A DNA stretch of 64,000 nt, from positions 1 to 64,000 of the forward strand of contig CAYOOD010000016.1 of the NCBI GenBank assembly GCA_964405435.1, given 5' to 3'. This DNA is from DVEG01 sp964405435. Its GTDB lineage: Bacteria; Cyanobacteriota; Cyanobacteriia; Cyanobacteriales; Oscillatoriaceae. Of this stretch, positions 53,393 through 62,757 are shown piece after piece (positions within the stretch are counted from its first letter, which is position 1; every line of letters starts with the position of its first letter). The notes below the pieces were generated by a model that had not been told where the DNA came from, did not search any database, and worked only from the letters and a program-made list of their open reading frames with translations. The position numbers and the translations under genes were made by a program.

Positions 53393-54469
53393 ATGCCCCC
53401 CCATCTGTATCACCTCCTCGCATTTCTGGTTTCTACTGGCGTTGTCCTATTAAGTACGCCAGTGGTCAAAAAAATCGGCCTCAAAACTGGCCGCTTCGAC
53501 CCCCCAGGTGGACGCAAAATCCACCAGCGCCCGATGGTGCGATTGGGAGGCGTCTCTATTTTTGCCGGCACTCTAGTGGCCCTCCTCACGGTCTGGTGGC
53601 TGGGAGGTTTTGTAGACGCCAGTGGCGCAATTCTCACAGCCGATAAAGAATACGAAATCTGGGGCGTCACCCTCGGAGGTCTGGCTTTTTTCCTAATCGG
53701 GTTAGCCGATGACCTGTGGGGCTTGTCACCCTTCATCCGACTGCTCATGCAAGCAGGCGTGGCCAGCCTTGCCTGGTATGTCGGCGTCAGCATTGATTTT
53801 CTGACAATTCCCTTTCACGGGCTGACACAGATCGGCATTCTCAGTCTGCCGATCACGGTCATTTGGCTCGTGGGTATGGCCAATGCCATTAACTGGATTG
53901 ACGGACTTGATGGCTTAGCCGCCGGCGTGTCCGGCATTGCCGCACTGGTAATGCTGTTCGTGAGCCTGTTTATGAAACAGCCGGCAGCCGCTTTGATTGC
54001 AGCCGCTCTAGCCGGCGGGGCGCTCGGGTTCCTGCGCTACAACTTCAACCCCGCTCAAATTTTTATGGGAGATGGGGGGGCATATTTCATGGGCTTCACC
54101 CTCGCCGGCGTCGGGGTGATCGGTTTGGTGAAAACTACAGCCGTGACGGCTGTTTTGCTGCCCTACCTGATCCTCGCCGTCCCGATTTTGGATATGTCGG
54201 CGGTGATTCTCTCTCGCCTGCGTCACGGCAAGTCGCCGTTTATTGGCGACAAGCGCCACCTGCACCACCGCCTTTTGCAAGCCGGTCTTTCTCACCGGCG
54301 GGCTGTTTTGTTTATTTACGCCCTGACGCTGTGGGTGGGCAGTTTGGCACTGGCTTTCTCTGGCATCCCGAGCGGATTGGCTTACGCTCTAGCGGCAACG
54401 GCTCTGCTGAGTTACACGAGTTGGCGCGTCTGGAAGCAAGCTCGACAACCCCAGCCAGAACGCGATTAA
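53393..54469 (+). CDS. UDP-GlcNAc/MurNAc-pentapeptide-type polyprenyl-phosphate sugar-1-P transferase (WecA/TagO group)
   Basis: A 358-residue integral membrane enzyme (about 10-11 helices) that transfers a sugar-1-phosphate to undecaprenyl phosphate. Conserved cytoplasmic motifs: GGRKIHQRPMVRLGG, FFLIGLADDLWGL (catalytic Asp pair), NAINWIDGLDGLAAG, FNPAQIFMGDGGAYFMGF, and GDKRHLHHRLLQAG (the HLHHRL of the WecA/TagO branch, not MraY). It starts cell-wall or O-antigen-type polysaccharide synthesis. The substrate is probably UDP-GlcNAc. A 137-bp gap separates it from cinA. Confidence 0.9.
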   Translation: MPPHLYHLLAFLVSTGVVLLSTPVVKKIGLKTGRFDPPGGRKIHQRPMVRLGGVSIFAGTLVALLTVWWLGGFVDASGAILTADKEYEIWGVTLGGLAFFLIGLADDLWGLSPFIRLLMQAGVASLAWYVGVSIDFLTIPFHGLTQIGILSLPITVIWLVGMANAINWIDGLDGLAAGVSGIAALVMLFVSLFMKQPAAALIAAALAGGALGFLRYNFNPAQIFMGDGGAYFMGFTLAGVGVIGLVKTTAVTAVLLPYLILAVPILDMSAVILSRLRHGKSPFIGDKRHLHHRLLQAGLSHRRAVLFIYALTLWVGSLALAFSGIPSGLAYALAATALLSYTSWRVWKQARQPQPERD

Positions 54470-54606
54470 TTGACAACAGGCGATCGCCTCTGACACCTCG
54501 TTGCTGACAGCTAGAAAGTCCCGCCCTGACAGTCCCCCGCCCGCGAAGGCGCGAATTTGCGATGTCAGTGTCAATCTCAACTCTAAAATATAAAATTTAA
54601 AATCCA

Positions 54607-55857
54607 ATGGGTGCTGAAATTATCTGTGTCGGCACGGAATTGCTCCTGGGCGACATTCTCAATAGTAATGCTCAATATCTGGCTTCTCAGCTAGCTGCAC
54701 TGGGAATTCCTCACTACTATCAAACGGCAGTCGGCGACAATCCCGATCGCATCAAGCAGGTTTTGGCGATCGCCGCCGAGCGATCGCGGGTTCTGATTTT
54801 CACCGGCGGTTTGGGACCAACCCCCGACGACCTCACCCACGAAACCATCGCCGACTTTTTTGGCTCTCCCCTCGTCGAGCGCAAAGACATTCTCGAAGAC
54901 ATCGAGCGCAAACATGCCGCTAGGGGCCGGCAAATGAGCCCCAGCAACCGCAAGCAAGCTTTGATTCCGCAGGGAGCCGAGATTTTACCCAACCCCGCCG
55001 GCACCGCTCCCGGCATCATCTGGCAGCCCCGCCCCGGCTTGACGCTTCTCACCTTTCCCGGCGTTCCCAGCGAAATGCAGCGCATGTGGCGGGAAACAGC
55101 CGTGCCCTATCTCTACAGCCAAGGCTGGGGCAGAGAAATTATTTACAGCCGGACGTTAAAGTTTTGGGGCATTGCTGAGTCAGCTTTGGCAGAAAAAGCA
55201 GGCGATTTGCTCTATTTGTCCAATCCCACCGTCGCTCCCTACGCTAGCAAGGGCGAAGTGAAGTTGCGGATTTCAGCCCGCGCCAGTAGCGAAGCGGCGG
55301 CTAAAGAAGCGATCGCCCCCGTCGAGGAACGGCTGCGGCAGATCGCTGGATTGGATTATTTCGGAGCCGATGACGATACCCTCGCCTCTGTCTGCGGTCG
55401 CTGGCTGCAAAATAGCGGCCAAACTCTGGCCGTGGCGGAATCCTGCACTGGAGGCGGACTGGGCAAAATGCTCACCGATATCGGCGGCAGTTCTAATTAT
55501 TTTTTGGGCGGCGCAATCGCCTACCACAATCAAGTAAAAATTGCACTACTCGGCGTCAGAGAAGGAGATTTAGCCCGCGAGGGGGCTGTCAGTGCTGCTG
55601 TGGCCGAGCAAATGGCGGCTGGCGTTCGCGATCGCCTCGGTGCCACCTGGGGGCTGAGCATCACCGGCATTGCAGGGCCAGCAGGCGGGACGGAATCCAA
55701 GCCCGTGGGCCTGGTTTATATCGGCTTAGCAGGGCCAACTGGCGAGGTGGAAAGTTTTGAACATCGATTTGGGCCACTTCGCGATCGCGCCCTGATTCGC
55801 CACGTCAGCGCTTGCTCCGCCCTCGATCGCCTGCGCCGAAAGTTATTGAATACATAG
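54607..55857 (+). CDS. cinA: CinA-family protein (damage-inducible/NMN deamidase type)
   Basis: A 416-residue two-domain protein. The N-terminal MoCF-like domain (1 to about 170) starts GAEIICVGTELLLGDILNSN and has VLIFTGGLGPTPDDLTHE. The C-terminal CinA/PncC domain (about 260-416) has VAVAESCTGGGLGKML-type residues (LAVAESCTGGGLGKMLTDI) and GITGIAGPAGGTESKPVGLV. The family includes nicotinamide-nucleotide amidases and ADP-ribose pyrophosphatases; a link to competence is only partial. The start MGAEIICVG is standard. Confidence 0.95.
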   Translation: MGAEIICVGTELLLGDILNSNAQYLASQLAALGIPHYYQTAVGDNPDRIKQVLAIAAERSRVLIFTGGLGPTPDDLTHETIADFFGSPLVERKDILEDIERKHAARGRQMSPSNRKQALIPQGAEILPNPAGTAPGIIWQPRPGLTLLTFPGVPSEMQRMWRETAVPYLYSQGWGREIIYSRTLKFWGIAESALAEKAGDLLYLSNPTVAPYASKGEVKLRISARASSEAAAKEAIAPVEERLRQIAGLDYFGADDDTLASVCGRWLQNSGQTLAVAESCTGGGLGKMLTDIGGSSNYFLGGAIAYHNQVKIALLGVREGDLAREGAVSAAVAEQMAAGVRDRLGATWGLSITGIAGPAGGTESKPVGLVYIGLAGPTGEVESFEHRFGPLRDRALIRHVSACSALDRLRRKLLNT

Positions 55858-56121
55858 CGATCGCAAGAATTATCGCGATTTTCACAAGGGGTAAATTCTC
55901 TCGAGTTCATTTCTCCCTGGCCCCTACTCCCCCTCTCCCTCTCCCCCAATTCCTCGCTCACTTGCTAACATTCGTTATTATGGAGAAAAGAATCTACCTG
56001 CAGAAATACCCCCAGTCTGGCTGCGGGGGCCTGTTTCCGCAAAAAGGTAGATCCATGCAGATTGGAAGACTGAAGCAGTCAGTTAAGACGTTCAGGCTGT
56101 ACAGAAGGAGCTGTCTGTTCA

Positions 56122-56259
56122 ATGGACTACATTGAGAAAGTGCTGGAAAAAATTAAAGACTGGGCTCGGAAGCTGATAGAAGCATTGCTCGGTCCCGACG
56201 TTCAGCCTGAACCTGAACCGATTCCGATTCCAGTCCGCGAACCCAAGCAACGCAGGTAG
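56122..56259 (+). CDS. Small conserved cyanobacterial protein
   Basis: A 45-residue frame, MDYIEKVLEKIKDWARKLIE followed by ALLGPD and a Pro/Glu-rich tail ending KQRR. AGAAGGAG lies 12-19 nt before the ATG. The amphipathic N-terminal helix and acidic Pro-repeat tail (PEPEPIPIPV) look selected rather than random. It lies 30 bp before aroQ in the same direction. Function unknown; I think I have seen similar tiny proteins upstream of aroQ in other cyanobacteria. Confidence 0.65.
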   Translation: MDYIEKVLEKIKDWARKLIEALLGPDVQPEPEPIPIPVREPKQRR

Positions 56260-56289
56260 TCTAGATTGTCGCTGGGGAGTAAGAGCGCA

Positions 56290-56751
56290 GTGTTGAGCAT
56301 TTTGGTACTGCACGGGCCAAATCTCAACCTTTTGGGCAAGCGGGAACCCGGAATATATGGCTCTGTCACGCTAGATGCCATCAACCAACTCTTAGAACAA
56401 GAAGGCCGTTCGCTCGGGGTTGCAGTGTCGGCCCTACAGTCAAATCACGAAGGAGCGCTTGTCGATGCCATTCATGCAGCATCCGATCTGCATGACGGGA
56501 TTTTGATTAACGCAGGTGCCTATACTCATACCAGTGTGGCCCTGCGAGATGCGATTTCGGCGGTGGCGATTCCCACCGTAGAAGTTCACTTGAGCAATAT
56601 TTACCGCCGGGAATCCTTCCGACACCACTCGCACATCGCCCCAGTGGCCATCGGGCAAATCAGCGGTTTTGGCGCAGAAAGTTATCGTCTCGGGCTGCAG
56701 GCGCTGGTTCATCACCTGCGGGAAGTTGCAGGGACGAACACTCAACCGTGA
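56290..56751 (+). CDS. aroQ: 3-dehydroquinate dehydratase, type II
   Basis: Third step of the shikimate pathway. From GTG 56290 the protein is MLSILVLHGPNLNLLGKREP, 153 residues and the usual start; the frame is open to a TTG at 56266. Catalytic residues: Arg and Tyr in GKREPGIYG, QSNHEGALVDAIH, GILINAGAYTHTSVALRDA (Asn, Thr) and VEVHLSNIYRRESFRHHS (catalytic His). Upstream is a tiny gene, and a DraG-like gene follows 37 bp later. Confidence 0.95.
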   Translation: MLSILVLHGPNLNLLGKREPGIYGSVTLDAINQLLEQEGRSLGVAVSALQSNHEGALVDAIHAASDLHDGILINAGAYTHTSVALRDAISAVAIPTVEVHLSNIYRRESFRHHSHIAPVAIGQISGFGAESYRLGLQALVHHLREVAGTNTQP

Positions 56752-56788
56752 GAAGTAGGGTTCAATCGAAGGAAGGTTTGGAATACAG

Positions 56789-57790
56789 ATGCGCTATTCA
56801 CTCCTGAGTCGGTTCCGGGGGGCTGTGCTGGGCGCGGCAGTGGGAGAGGTTTGGGGCAGGCACGAGCGAACAAGTAGTTCGCTGCAATGGCCGAGCTTCC
56901 AGACGGGGGCGGGACAAAAGCCGGAAAAAGACTTTGGCCCTCCAGCACCGGAGTGGGGAACGCTGGCAGCATTCGCGGCTGAAAGCTTGATTCAAAAAGG
57001 GCAATTGGATTTAGAAGACTGGAAAAAGGCTTGCAGGCAAGCCGTGAATTCTTCCTCGATCGAAGAACGAGAGTGGGCGGGCGCGGCGATCGCAACCCTG
57101 CCTGTGGTTCTGTTTTTCCACGAAGATGATGCTAAGTTGCTCTCAATGCTGGAGCAAGCTTTAGGGGAATGGGAACATGCTTCCTTCGTTCGAGACGGGA
57201 CGATCGGCTTGGCTGTGTCGATCGCGCAGGCGCTCAAAGAAAAACTCAATCCCGCAAGTTTGATTCCTCAAATCGCAGCATATTTTCAGGAGCGCAGTGG
57301 GGTTTCGGATACAAGAAATGCGGCTTTCGCAAAGCAATTGTTGCAAGTCCAAACCTGGTTAGAGGAGGGCTTGTGCTTGGAAGCGATCGCGGCTCGGGCG
57401 CGACACCCCGAAGAGTCTGCCCAATGTACCCCTATTGCTCTGGCTTTGTATTGTTTTTTGAGAACCCCGGAAGATCTGCGTCTTTCTGTTATGCGTGCGG
57501 CGCGTATCGGGATCGAACCGTCCGTGACTGCTGCTCTTACTGGGGCAATCTCTGGAGCGTATAACAGCACTTGCGGCATCCCAGTGGGGTGGCGCTCTCA
57601 GTTGCTGTATCCTAATGCCAGTGTCGAGTCGAATCTATCTTTCTCGCCCGTCAAGGCTGTCGCGGAGGTTCTTCAATTGGGCGATCGCTTATTTGCAGCC
57701 TGGTGCGGCGCTGGCGATGCGACAGCGGCAAGCCTTGATGCTAGCGGCTTGCGAGCTATTGCAGCCGTGTCAGTTACGCCCCCGCGTTAA
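56789..57790 (+). CDS. Degenerate ADP-ribosylglycohydrolase-like protein
   Basis: A 333-residue all-helical protein related to the DraG/ADP-ribosylglycohydrolase fold: SRFRGAVLGAAVGEVWG at the N-terminus resembles the family GxxxGDxxG but with Glu in place of the first Asp, and the C-terminal SVTAALTGAISGAYNSTCGI matches the GAIxGAY helix but lacks the metal-binding Asp pair. It is therefore probably inactive as a hydrolase, or has another substrate. It is close to aroQ and may be cotranscribed. Confidence 0.75.
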   Translation: MRYSLLSRFRGAVLGAAVGEVWGRHERTSSSLQWPSFQTGAGQKPEKDFGPPAPEWGTLAAFAAESLIQKGQLDLEDWKKACRQAVNSSSIEEREWAGAAIATLPVVLFFHEDDAKLLSMLEQALGEWEHASFVRDGTIGLAVSIAQALKEKLNPASLIPQIAAYFQERSGVSDTRNAAFAKQLLQVQTWLEEGLCLEAIAARARHPEESAQCTPIALALYCFLRTPEDLRLSVMRAARIGIEPSVTAALTGAISGAYNSTCGIPVGWRSQLLYPNASVESNLSFSPVKAVAEVLQLGDRLFAAWCGAGDATAASLDASGLRAIAAVSVTPPR

Positions 57791-58313
57791 TCGCCTCTCT
57801 GTCTGTAGGTTATTGACAAACTAAAAGCTTTGTGATAAGTGTTTGCGAGTGGAGTTGGAAAAAACCTGCTGGCATTAACCGCCTTTGTCCGCTAGATATC
57901 TACCCTAGGGAAGATTTGGCCTGAAAGCAAGACAACCGAGCTACAAAGCAACTTAGTATAGAACTGGGCCACGAAAAGGTGCTGTAGGTGATAGAGCCCG
58001 TCGATCTGCCAAGTTTTATAATGAAGGCAACAGTAGATGTTTGCAAGACTCCTACCATCAAGTCGAAATTGCTGCTATCAGTCGGTTGGAAAGCCAAGAT
58101 AAAAGTCTGTGTCTGTCACAGAAAGGATGAAAATGTCTAGCTCCGTTTGTGCCTGTAGCGGACAGCAAAAACAGGCGCGCCCCAGATATAAGAGCGTGGT
58201 CTTGGCTGCCCCTGTTTGCTCCTGTAGCGCGGGCAATGTTTCCGCGTTCGTCGAGCAGAAAGGGGCAGCTATTGCGCCCGGAAGGGGGATGGGGGAGCTA
58301 ACGGAGAATTTAA
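57791..58313. other. Intergenic region upstream of the 7TM-HD gene
   Basis: No supported gene. A 79-codon plus frame at 58109-58348 is Cys/Ser/Ala-rich and overlaps the next gene; I reject it. The segment 58150-58240 contains imperfect repeats of CTGTAGCGGACAGCAAAAAC / CTGTAGCGCGGGCAATG. Confidence 0.4.
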
Positions 58314-60923
58314 ATGAATACGCTAGAGTCAATGACGCGGCAGATTGAAAAGCTTCGCGAAGTCTACCGCGCTCAGTTGCGTGCGGATCTTTGGGCAGAG
58401 CGAGCGCGAAAAACGTTTGGTTTGGAAAACAGCGGTGGCGCTGTGCCCCCACCGCAGGCGTTTTTAATCCGGCTGTTTGCCGGGAAGTCCTCCCGGAAGT
58501 CGGGCTCCAGTGGTGCGGGTAAAAGCCAGAAGCTCCGAGCGGCGAAAAAGAATAAATCTCGCTCTCCCGTTTCGCTGGTACTAGCTTGTACGCTGGTGAC
58601 TGCAGCGATCGGCCACCGCTTTTATAGCAAGCCAAAACTGGATGTAGGCACCCAGGCACCGTATACCATTACTGCTCCCGAAACGGCTAAGGTCGAAGAT
58701 ATCAAAACCACTGAAGAGAACCGCAAAAAAGCCCAGATTGGTTCTATACCGATATTGCGGATCGATCCGGCGATCAACCAACAGATATACGACAAACTCC
58801 AACGTACGCTCGAAGAAGGGAATAAATTGCGCTTGATGGCAGGAGACATGCCCTTCACGCAAACGTCGATTTTGTCTGCTTCAACCCAGCGGTATTTGCG
58901 ACAAGCCAGAGAAGGTGAGTGGCAAGCCGTACAGTCAGAATTGCAAAAACAAGCAACCACCAAAGGCCCAATAATTGACTCGTGGCCGAAAGAAGTTTCC
59001 CAGCCCTTGGAACAGTTAAAAAAAGCGCGCCGGCAGATTTCAGGAGAGAAGCTGTACCGGGGCGCGATCAAGTATTTGCGTCCCAGCTTAAATGCCGCTG
59101 GGAATATTGCCTTTGCAGAACTACAAGCCTACCAGCAAAAGGCTTCTGTCGCAGATTTTCTGCAACTGCAACAGACGATAAACGTTTCTCGCCGCCGCTA
59201 CTTTAACGCGGTTGCAGCTCTTTCGGAGCTATCAGTGGCGCAACTCAACAACGCCTACGATACCGATGTGCTGGACTTGTCGGAAACTGCATGGCAGGAG
59301 ATGCAAGTGGGCATTTACAAGGCGGCAGATCGGATTCTGGCGCAAGGAATTGCTACTGGGCTGCCCAAAGATATCGTCAGGAATGCTCTCAGCCTTCAAG
59401 TAAGGGCAAAGGTGCCTCCTGAAGCTGAGTCCCTGGCAACCCAGGTGTTGTTAGCCGTCGTGCAGCCTAATTTAACACCAGATTTGGAAGCCACTCGACT
59501 CAGAGCAGAACAAGCCGTTAAAGCAGTCGAACCGGCTTACGTTACGGTTCAGAAGGGGGAGGCGATCGTCCTCGCAGGCGAACGCATCACCCATGAGGAT
59601 TTGGTGCTGCTCGATTACTTCGGCAAGAGTCAGCGAGAGCCTAATTGGCTGGGACTGTTGGGATTTGGCGTCCTCGTGGGCGGAGCAGTCGGCATTTTTT
59701 GGCTGGTGGAGCGGCAATTTCACCCCGGCTTGCGCCGTCGTGATGCCTGTTTGGTATTGCTGCTCACCTTAAGCACGCCCGTGCTGGTTGCTTTGCAGGT
59801 GCCCTCGACTAGCTTGCCCGCTATTGGCTTATTGGCGGGAAGCTTCTACGGTTCAGCCCTGGGGGTGACGGTGGTGAGCCTGCTAGCTGGGCTGCTGCCC
59901 CTGGGGCTGGAGATTGACGGGATTTACCTGATCGCCAGTGCCGCAGGCGGGCTGCTGGGTGGCTTGCTGGCTGGGCGGATGCGATCGCGCGAGGAATTAG
60001 CCCTTTTGGGCGTCGCCGTCGGCTTGACTCAGGGAGCCGTCTATTTAGTCGCCGCTCTCATTGCCAGCGCCACTGCTGGTTCCGTCTGGTATACCGTCCT
60101 CAGCACGGCGGGTTTGCAAAGCCTGATTGGTTTGGCGTGGAGTATCGTCGCCCTGGGGCTGAGCCCTTACCTCGAACATTTGTTTGACTTGGTAACTCCC
60201 ATCCGCCTTGCCGAACTGGCTAATCCCAACCGACCGATGTTAAAGCGCCTCGCCGCCGAAGCTCCCGGCACGTTTCAACATACCTTATTCGTGGCCACAC
60301 TAGCTGAAGCCGCTGCCAGAGAACTCGGCTGTAATGTCGAACTCGTCAGAACCGGCACGCTCTATCACGACATTGGAAAAATGCACGACCCGTTGGGGTT
60401 TATTGAAAATCAGATGGGTGGCCCCAACAAGCACGACCTCATTAATGACCCCTGGAAGAGCGCGCAGATTATCAAAAAGCACGTCAGCGAAGGGGTGGTA
60501 ATGGCGCGCAAGATTCGCCTGCCGACGGCGATCGAGCGCTTCATCCCCGAACATCAAGGCACGATGTCGATCGCCTATTTTTACCACCAAGCCCAGCAAA
60601 TGGCCAAGGAAGACCCCGCCCTCGTCGCCCGCGAGGAAGATTTCCGCTACGACGGGCCAATTCCCCAGTCCCGAGAAACCGGCATTGTCATGCTGGCGGA
60701 TTCTTGCGAGGCAGCGCTCCGCAGTCTCAAGGACGCCACCCCCGAAGAAGCCCTGAACATGGTTAATAAAATTCTCAGAGCCCGCTGGCAAGACAATCAG
60801 CTCGTTGACTCGGGTCTGACTCGCGAGGAAATGTCGAAAATTGCCGAAATTTTCGTGCAAGTCTGGCAGCAGTTCCATCACAAGCGCATTGCCTATCCCA
60901 AATCAGTCCCTCCTGCCAGTTAG
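58314..60923 (+). CDS. 7TM-HD phosphohydrolase (PgpH-like)
   Basis: An 869-residue membrane protein of the 7TMR-HD family. An N-terminal basic cytoplasmic part, one membrane helix at about 83-100 (LVLACTLVTAAIGHRF), an extracytoplasmic domain (about 105-430, TITAPETAKVEDIKTTEENR), seven helices (about 440-640) and the HD domain: GTFQHTLFVATLAEAAA, LYHDIGKMHDP (His-Asp about residue 685) and PEHQGTMSIAYFYHQA. In Listeria PgpH is a cyclic-di-AMP phosphodiesterase, which is a reasonable prediction here. It is monocistronic. Confidence 0.92.
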   Translation: MNTLESMTRQIEKLREVYRAQLRADLWAERARKTFGLENSGGAVPPPQAFLIRLFAGKSSRKSGSSGAGKSQKLRAAKKNKSRSPVSLVLACTLVTAAIGHRFYSKPKLDVGTQAPYTITAPETAKVEDIKTTEENRKKAQIGSIPILRIDPAINQQIYDKLQRTLEEGNKLRLMAGDMPFTQTSILSASTQRYLRQAREGEWQAVQSELQKQATTKGPIIDSWPKEVSQPLEQLKKARRQISGEKLYRGAIKYLRPSLNAAGNIAFAELQAYQQKASVADFLQLQQTINVSRRRYFNAVAALSELSVAQLNNAYDTDVLDLSETAWQEMQVGIYKAADRILAQGIATGLPKDIVRNALSLQVRAKVPPEAESLATQVLLAVVQPNLTPDLEATRLRAEQAVKAVEPAYVTVQKGEAIVLAGERITHEDLVLLDYFGKSQREPNWLGLLGFGVLVGGAVGIFWLVERQFHPGLRRRDACLVLLLTLSTPVLVALQVPSTSLPAIGLLAGSFYGSALGVTVVSLLAGLLPLGLEIDGIYLIASAAGGLLGGLLAGRMRSREELALLGVAVGLTQGAVYLVAALIASATAGSVWYTVLSTAGLQSLIGLAWSIVALGLSPYLEHLFDLVTPIRLAELANPNRPMLKRLAAEAPGTFQHTLFVATLAEAAARELGCNVELVRTGTLYHDIGKMHDPLGFIENQMGGPNKHDLINDPWKSAQIIKKHVSEGVVMARKIRLPTAIERFIPEHQGTMSIAYFYHQAQQMAKEDPALVAREEDFRYDGPIPQSRETGIVMLADSCEAALRSLKDATPEEALNMVNKILRARWQDNQLVDSGLTREEMSKIAEIFVQVWQQFHHKRIAYPKSVPPAS

Positions 60924-60951
60924 GCCGCTTTTGGGCAGATATGCACTAACT

Positions 60952-61824
60952 CTACCCTTTGACGCCGCTGCCTGCGTCTGTGGGAACGATATAGCGCTGT
61001 ACGAATGAGAAGAAAATCAGTATCGGCGCGATCGAAATCACCGCACCCGCCGCAATCAGACGCCAATCTAAGGAAAAGGCACCCGCCAGCGCTGCCACTC
61101 CCAAGGGAAGGGTGTAGTATTCTGGCTTATCCAGAACAATTAATGGCCAGAGAAAGTCGCTCCAAGAGCCGATGAACACAAAAATTGCCAAAGTCACCAG
61201 CGCCGGTCGGATAGCGGGCAGCATAACGTGCCACCAAATCCCCAATTCCGTACAGCCGTCCATCCGAGCCGCTTCTTCTAATTCTCTGGGGACGCCCTGA
61301 AAGGCTTGCCGCAATAAGAAAATCCCAAAAGCTGAGGCAAGGGAAGGAAAAATAATCCCTAAATAGGTGTTTCTCAGCCCCAACTGGACGGTCAAGATGT
61401 AGAGGGGAATCATCACGATTTGAAAGGGAATCATAATCGTGGAGATGACCCCGGCAAAAATCATATCTCTGCCGCGAAAATCCAGTCGCGCCAAGGGATA
61501 AGCGGCGAGGGAGCAGAATAATAGATTTAAGCTCACTGTCAAAACGGCAACGACGGTACTGTTAAAAAGGTATTGGCCGAATGGATTGGTCTGCCAAACG
61601 GTGACAAAGTTTTGAAAGGTGGGCTGACTCGGCCACAATTGGGGCGGGAACTGGAAGATATTTTCTGCGGGCGATTTCAGGGAGGTACTGACGAGCCAAA
61701 GCAGGGGGAGGAGCATCAGCACGGCGATCGCGCCCAATCCTCCATAGATTCCTAAATATTTCCACCCAGAGCGATTTAGATTGGGGCTTTTGTGCTTTGA
61801 GCTTTGAGTTTTGGGATGGATCAT
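60952..61824 (-). CDS. Sugar ABC transporter permease (MalG type)
   Basis: A 290-residue inner-membrane permease with six helices. The EAA loop that contacts the ATPase is PRELEEAARMDGCTELGIWW followed by HVMLPAIRPAL. The N-terminus is polar (QSSKHKSPNLNRSGWKYL), and SLKSPAENIFQFPPQLWP is the usual first periplasmic segment. It transports an oligosaccharide or polyol such as glucosylglycerol; the substrate is not decidable. No partner permease, binding protein or ATPase is adjacent, so it works with components encoded elsewhere. Confidence 0.92.
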   Translation of the reverse strand: MIHPKTQSSKHKSPNLNRSGWKYLGIYGGLGAIAVLMLLPLLWLVSTSLKSPAENIFQFPPQLWPSQPTFQNFVTVWQTNPFGQYLFNSTVVAVLTVSLNLLFCSLAAYPLARLDFRGRDMIFAGVISTIMIPFQIVMIPLYILTVQLGLRNTYLGIIFPSLASAFGIFLLRQAFQGVPRELEEAARMDGCTELGIWWHVMLPAIRPALVTLAIFVFIGSWSDFLWPLIVLDKPEYYTLPLGVAALAGAFSLDWRLIAAGAVISIAPILIFFSFVQRYIVPTDAGSGVKG

Positions 61825-62052
61825 TGGATTGATAACGAGGAGGAGTTATGGAATTTGAACATTTGAAATCTCAAGGTTAAACTTTCAAGCGATCGCAGTT
61901 TTTTTGGCCATCAATCTATCGCGAGTGGTTGGGCTTTGAACGTCAAAATTTATGTAAATTTTTGTAAAACTGCTTGTTTTATGCGAAGCAAGGGCATAAT
62001 ATAGTAATTGTATTTTCTTAACCAAATGCTTGTCAAAAGCAAATGGTTAGGA

Positions 62053-62078
62053 GCGCAGCGGACAATGGTCCGCTGCGC
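62053..62078. repeat. Perfect 11-bp inverted repeat
   Basis: GCGCAGCGGAC/GTCCGCTGCGC with loop AATG, between the 5-FCL and permease genes. No T-run, so not a canonical terminator. Confidence 0.7.
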
Positions 62079-62113
62079 GGGGTTCAGCAAATAGGGACTG
62101 ACAAAAGGGAATT

Positions 62114-62665
62114 TCACCTGGCCATCATTAAGCCCATCTCTGTACAGACGCCGTGCAGGGGTTTATCCCAGGAATCTAGCGGCAGTTGCGGCAAGCAAGC
62201 AAATTCAAAGACAATCCCTAGGGTTGGCTTTGACGCCCATTCAGCCGAACTGAGCAGGCGATCGTAAAAGCCGCCGCCGTAACCCAAGCGATATCCCCGC
62301 GCGTCACAAGCCACAGCGGGAACGAGAATTAAATCTACCTCATCTGGCTGCAACAAGGGAGAATTTGGGTGAGGTTCGAGAATGCCATAAGCTCCCTTTT
62401 GTAGGGGTTCGTTTGTTTTCCAGAGGTGCCAGGAAAGAGATTTTCCGACGCAGCGAGAAAATCCCCATTGGCGAGTATTGGTAAAAAGGGGGCTGAGGTC
62501 GGGTTCTTGGCGAAAACTGAAATACGCCAGAATGGTGCGAGCTTGAGTAAATAGAGAGGAGGATTGCAGGTGAGTACAGAGGCGATCGCTCTTTTCCCGC
62601 CATTCTTCGGCGAGAAGCGACTGTCGTTTCTTCAGGAGCGATCGGCGCAGTTCCGTCTTTTCCAT
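62114..62665 (-). CDS. 5-formyltetrahydrofolate cyclo-ligase
   Basis: ATP-dependent conversion of 5-formyl-THF to 5,10-methenyl-THF; 183 residues, cytoplasmic. The N-terminus MEKTELRRSLLKKRQSL, KGAYGILEPHPNSP, DLILVPAVACDARGYRLGYG and GGFYDRLL are the conserved nucleotide- and folate-binding segments. It works in the same one-carbon pool as glyA in this window. It is transcribed in the same direction as fcl, but a terminator lies between. Confidence 0.95.
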   Translation of the reverse strand: MEKTELRRSLLKKRQSLLAEEWREKSDRLCTHLQSSSLFTQARTILAYFSFRQEPDLSPLFTNTRQWGFSRCVGKSLSWHLWKTNEPLQKGAYGILEPHPNSPLLQPDEVDLILVPAVACDARGYRLGYGGGFYDRLLSSAEWASKPTLGIVFEFACLPQLPLDSWDKPLHGVCTEMGLMMAR

Positions 62666-62698
62666 ATTTCAAAAGAATAAATCTGCCACCAGAACGAG

Positions 62699-62722
62699 AA
62701 AAACCCGCAGGCGCGGGTTTTT
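62699..62722. terminator. Terminator downstream of fcl
   Basis: AAAAACCCGC-AGGC-GCGGGTTTTT, a 10-bp perfect stem with A/T runs on both sides; stops fcl transcription on the minus strand. Confidence 0.85.
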
Positions 62723-62757
62723 CTAGAGGGGAGCGACTCGCCCGTCACTGAACTCTA

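Noticed and set aside
58109..58348. 79-codon plus frame before the 7TM-HD gene
   Set aside because: Overlaps the real start of the next gene and has a low-complexity Cys/Ser/Ala sequence.
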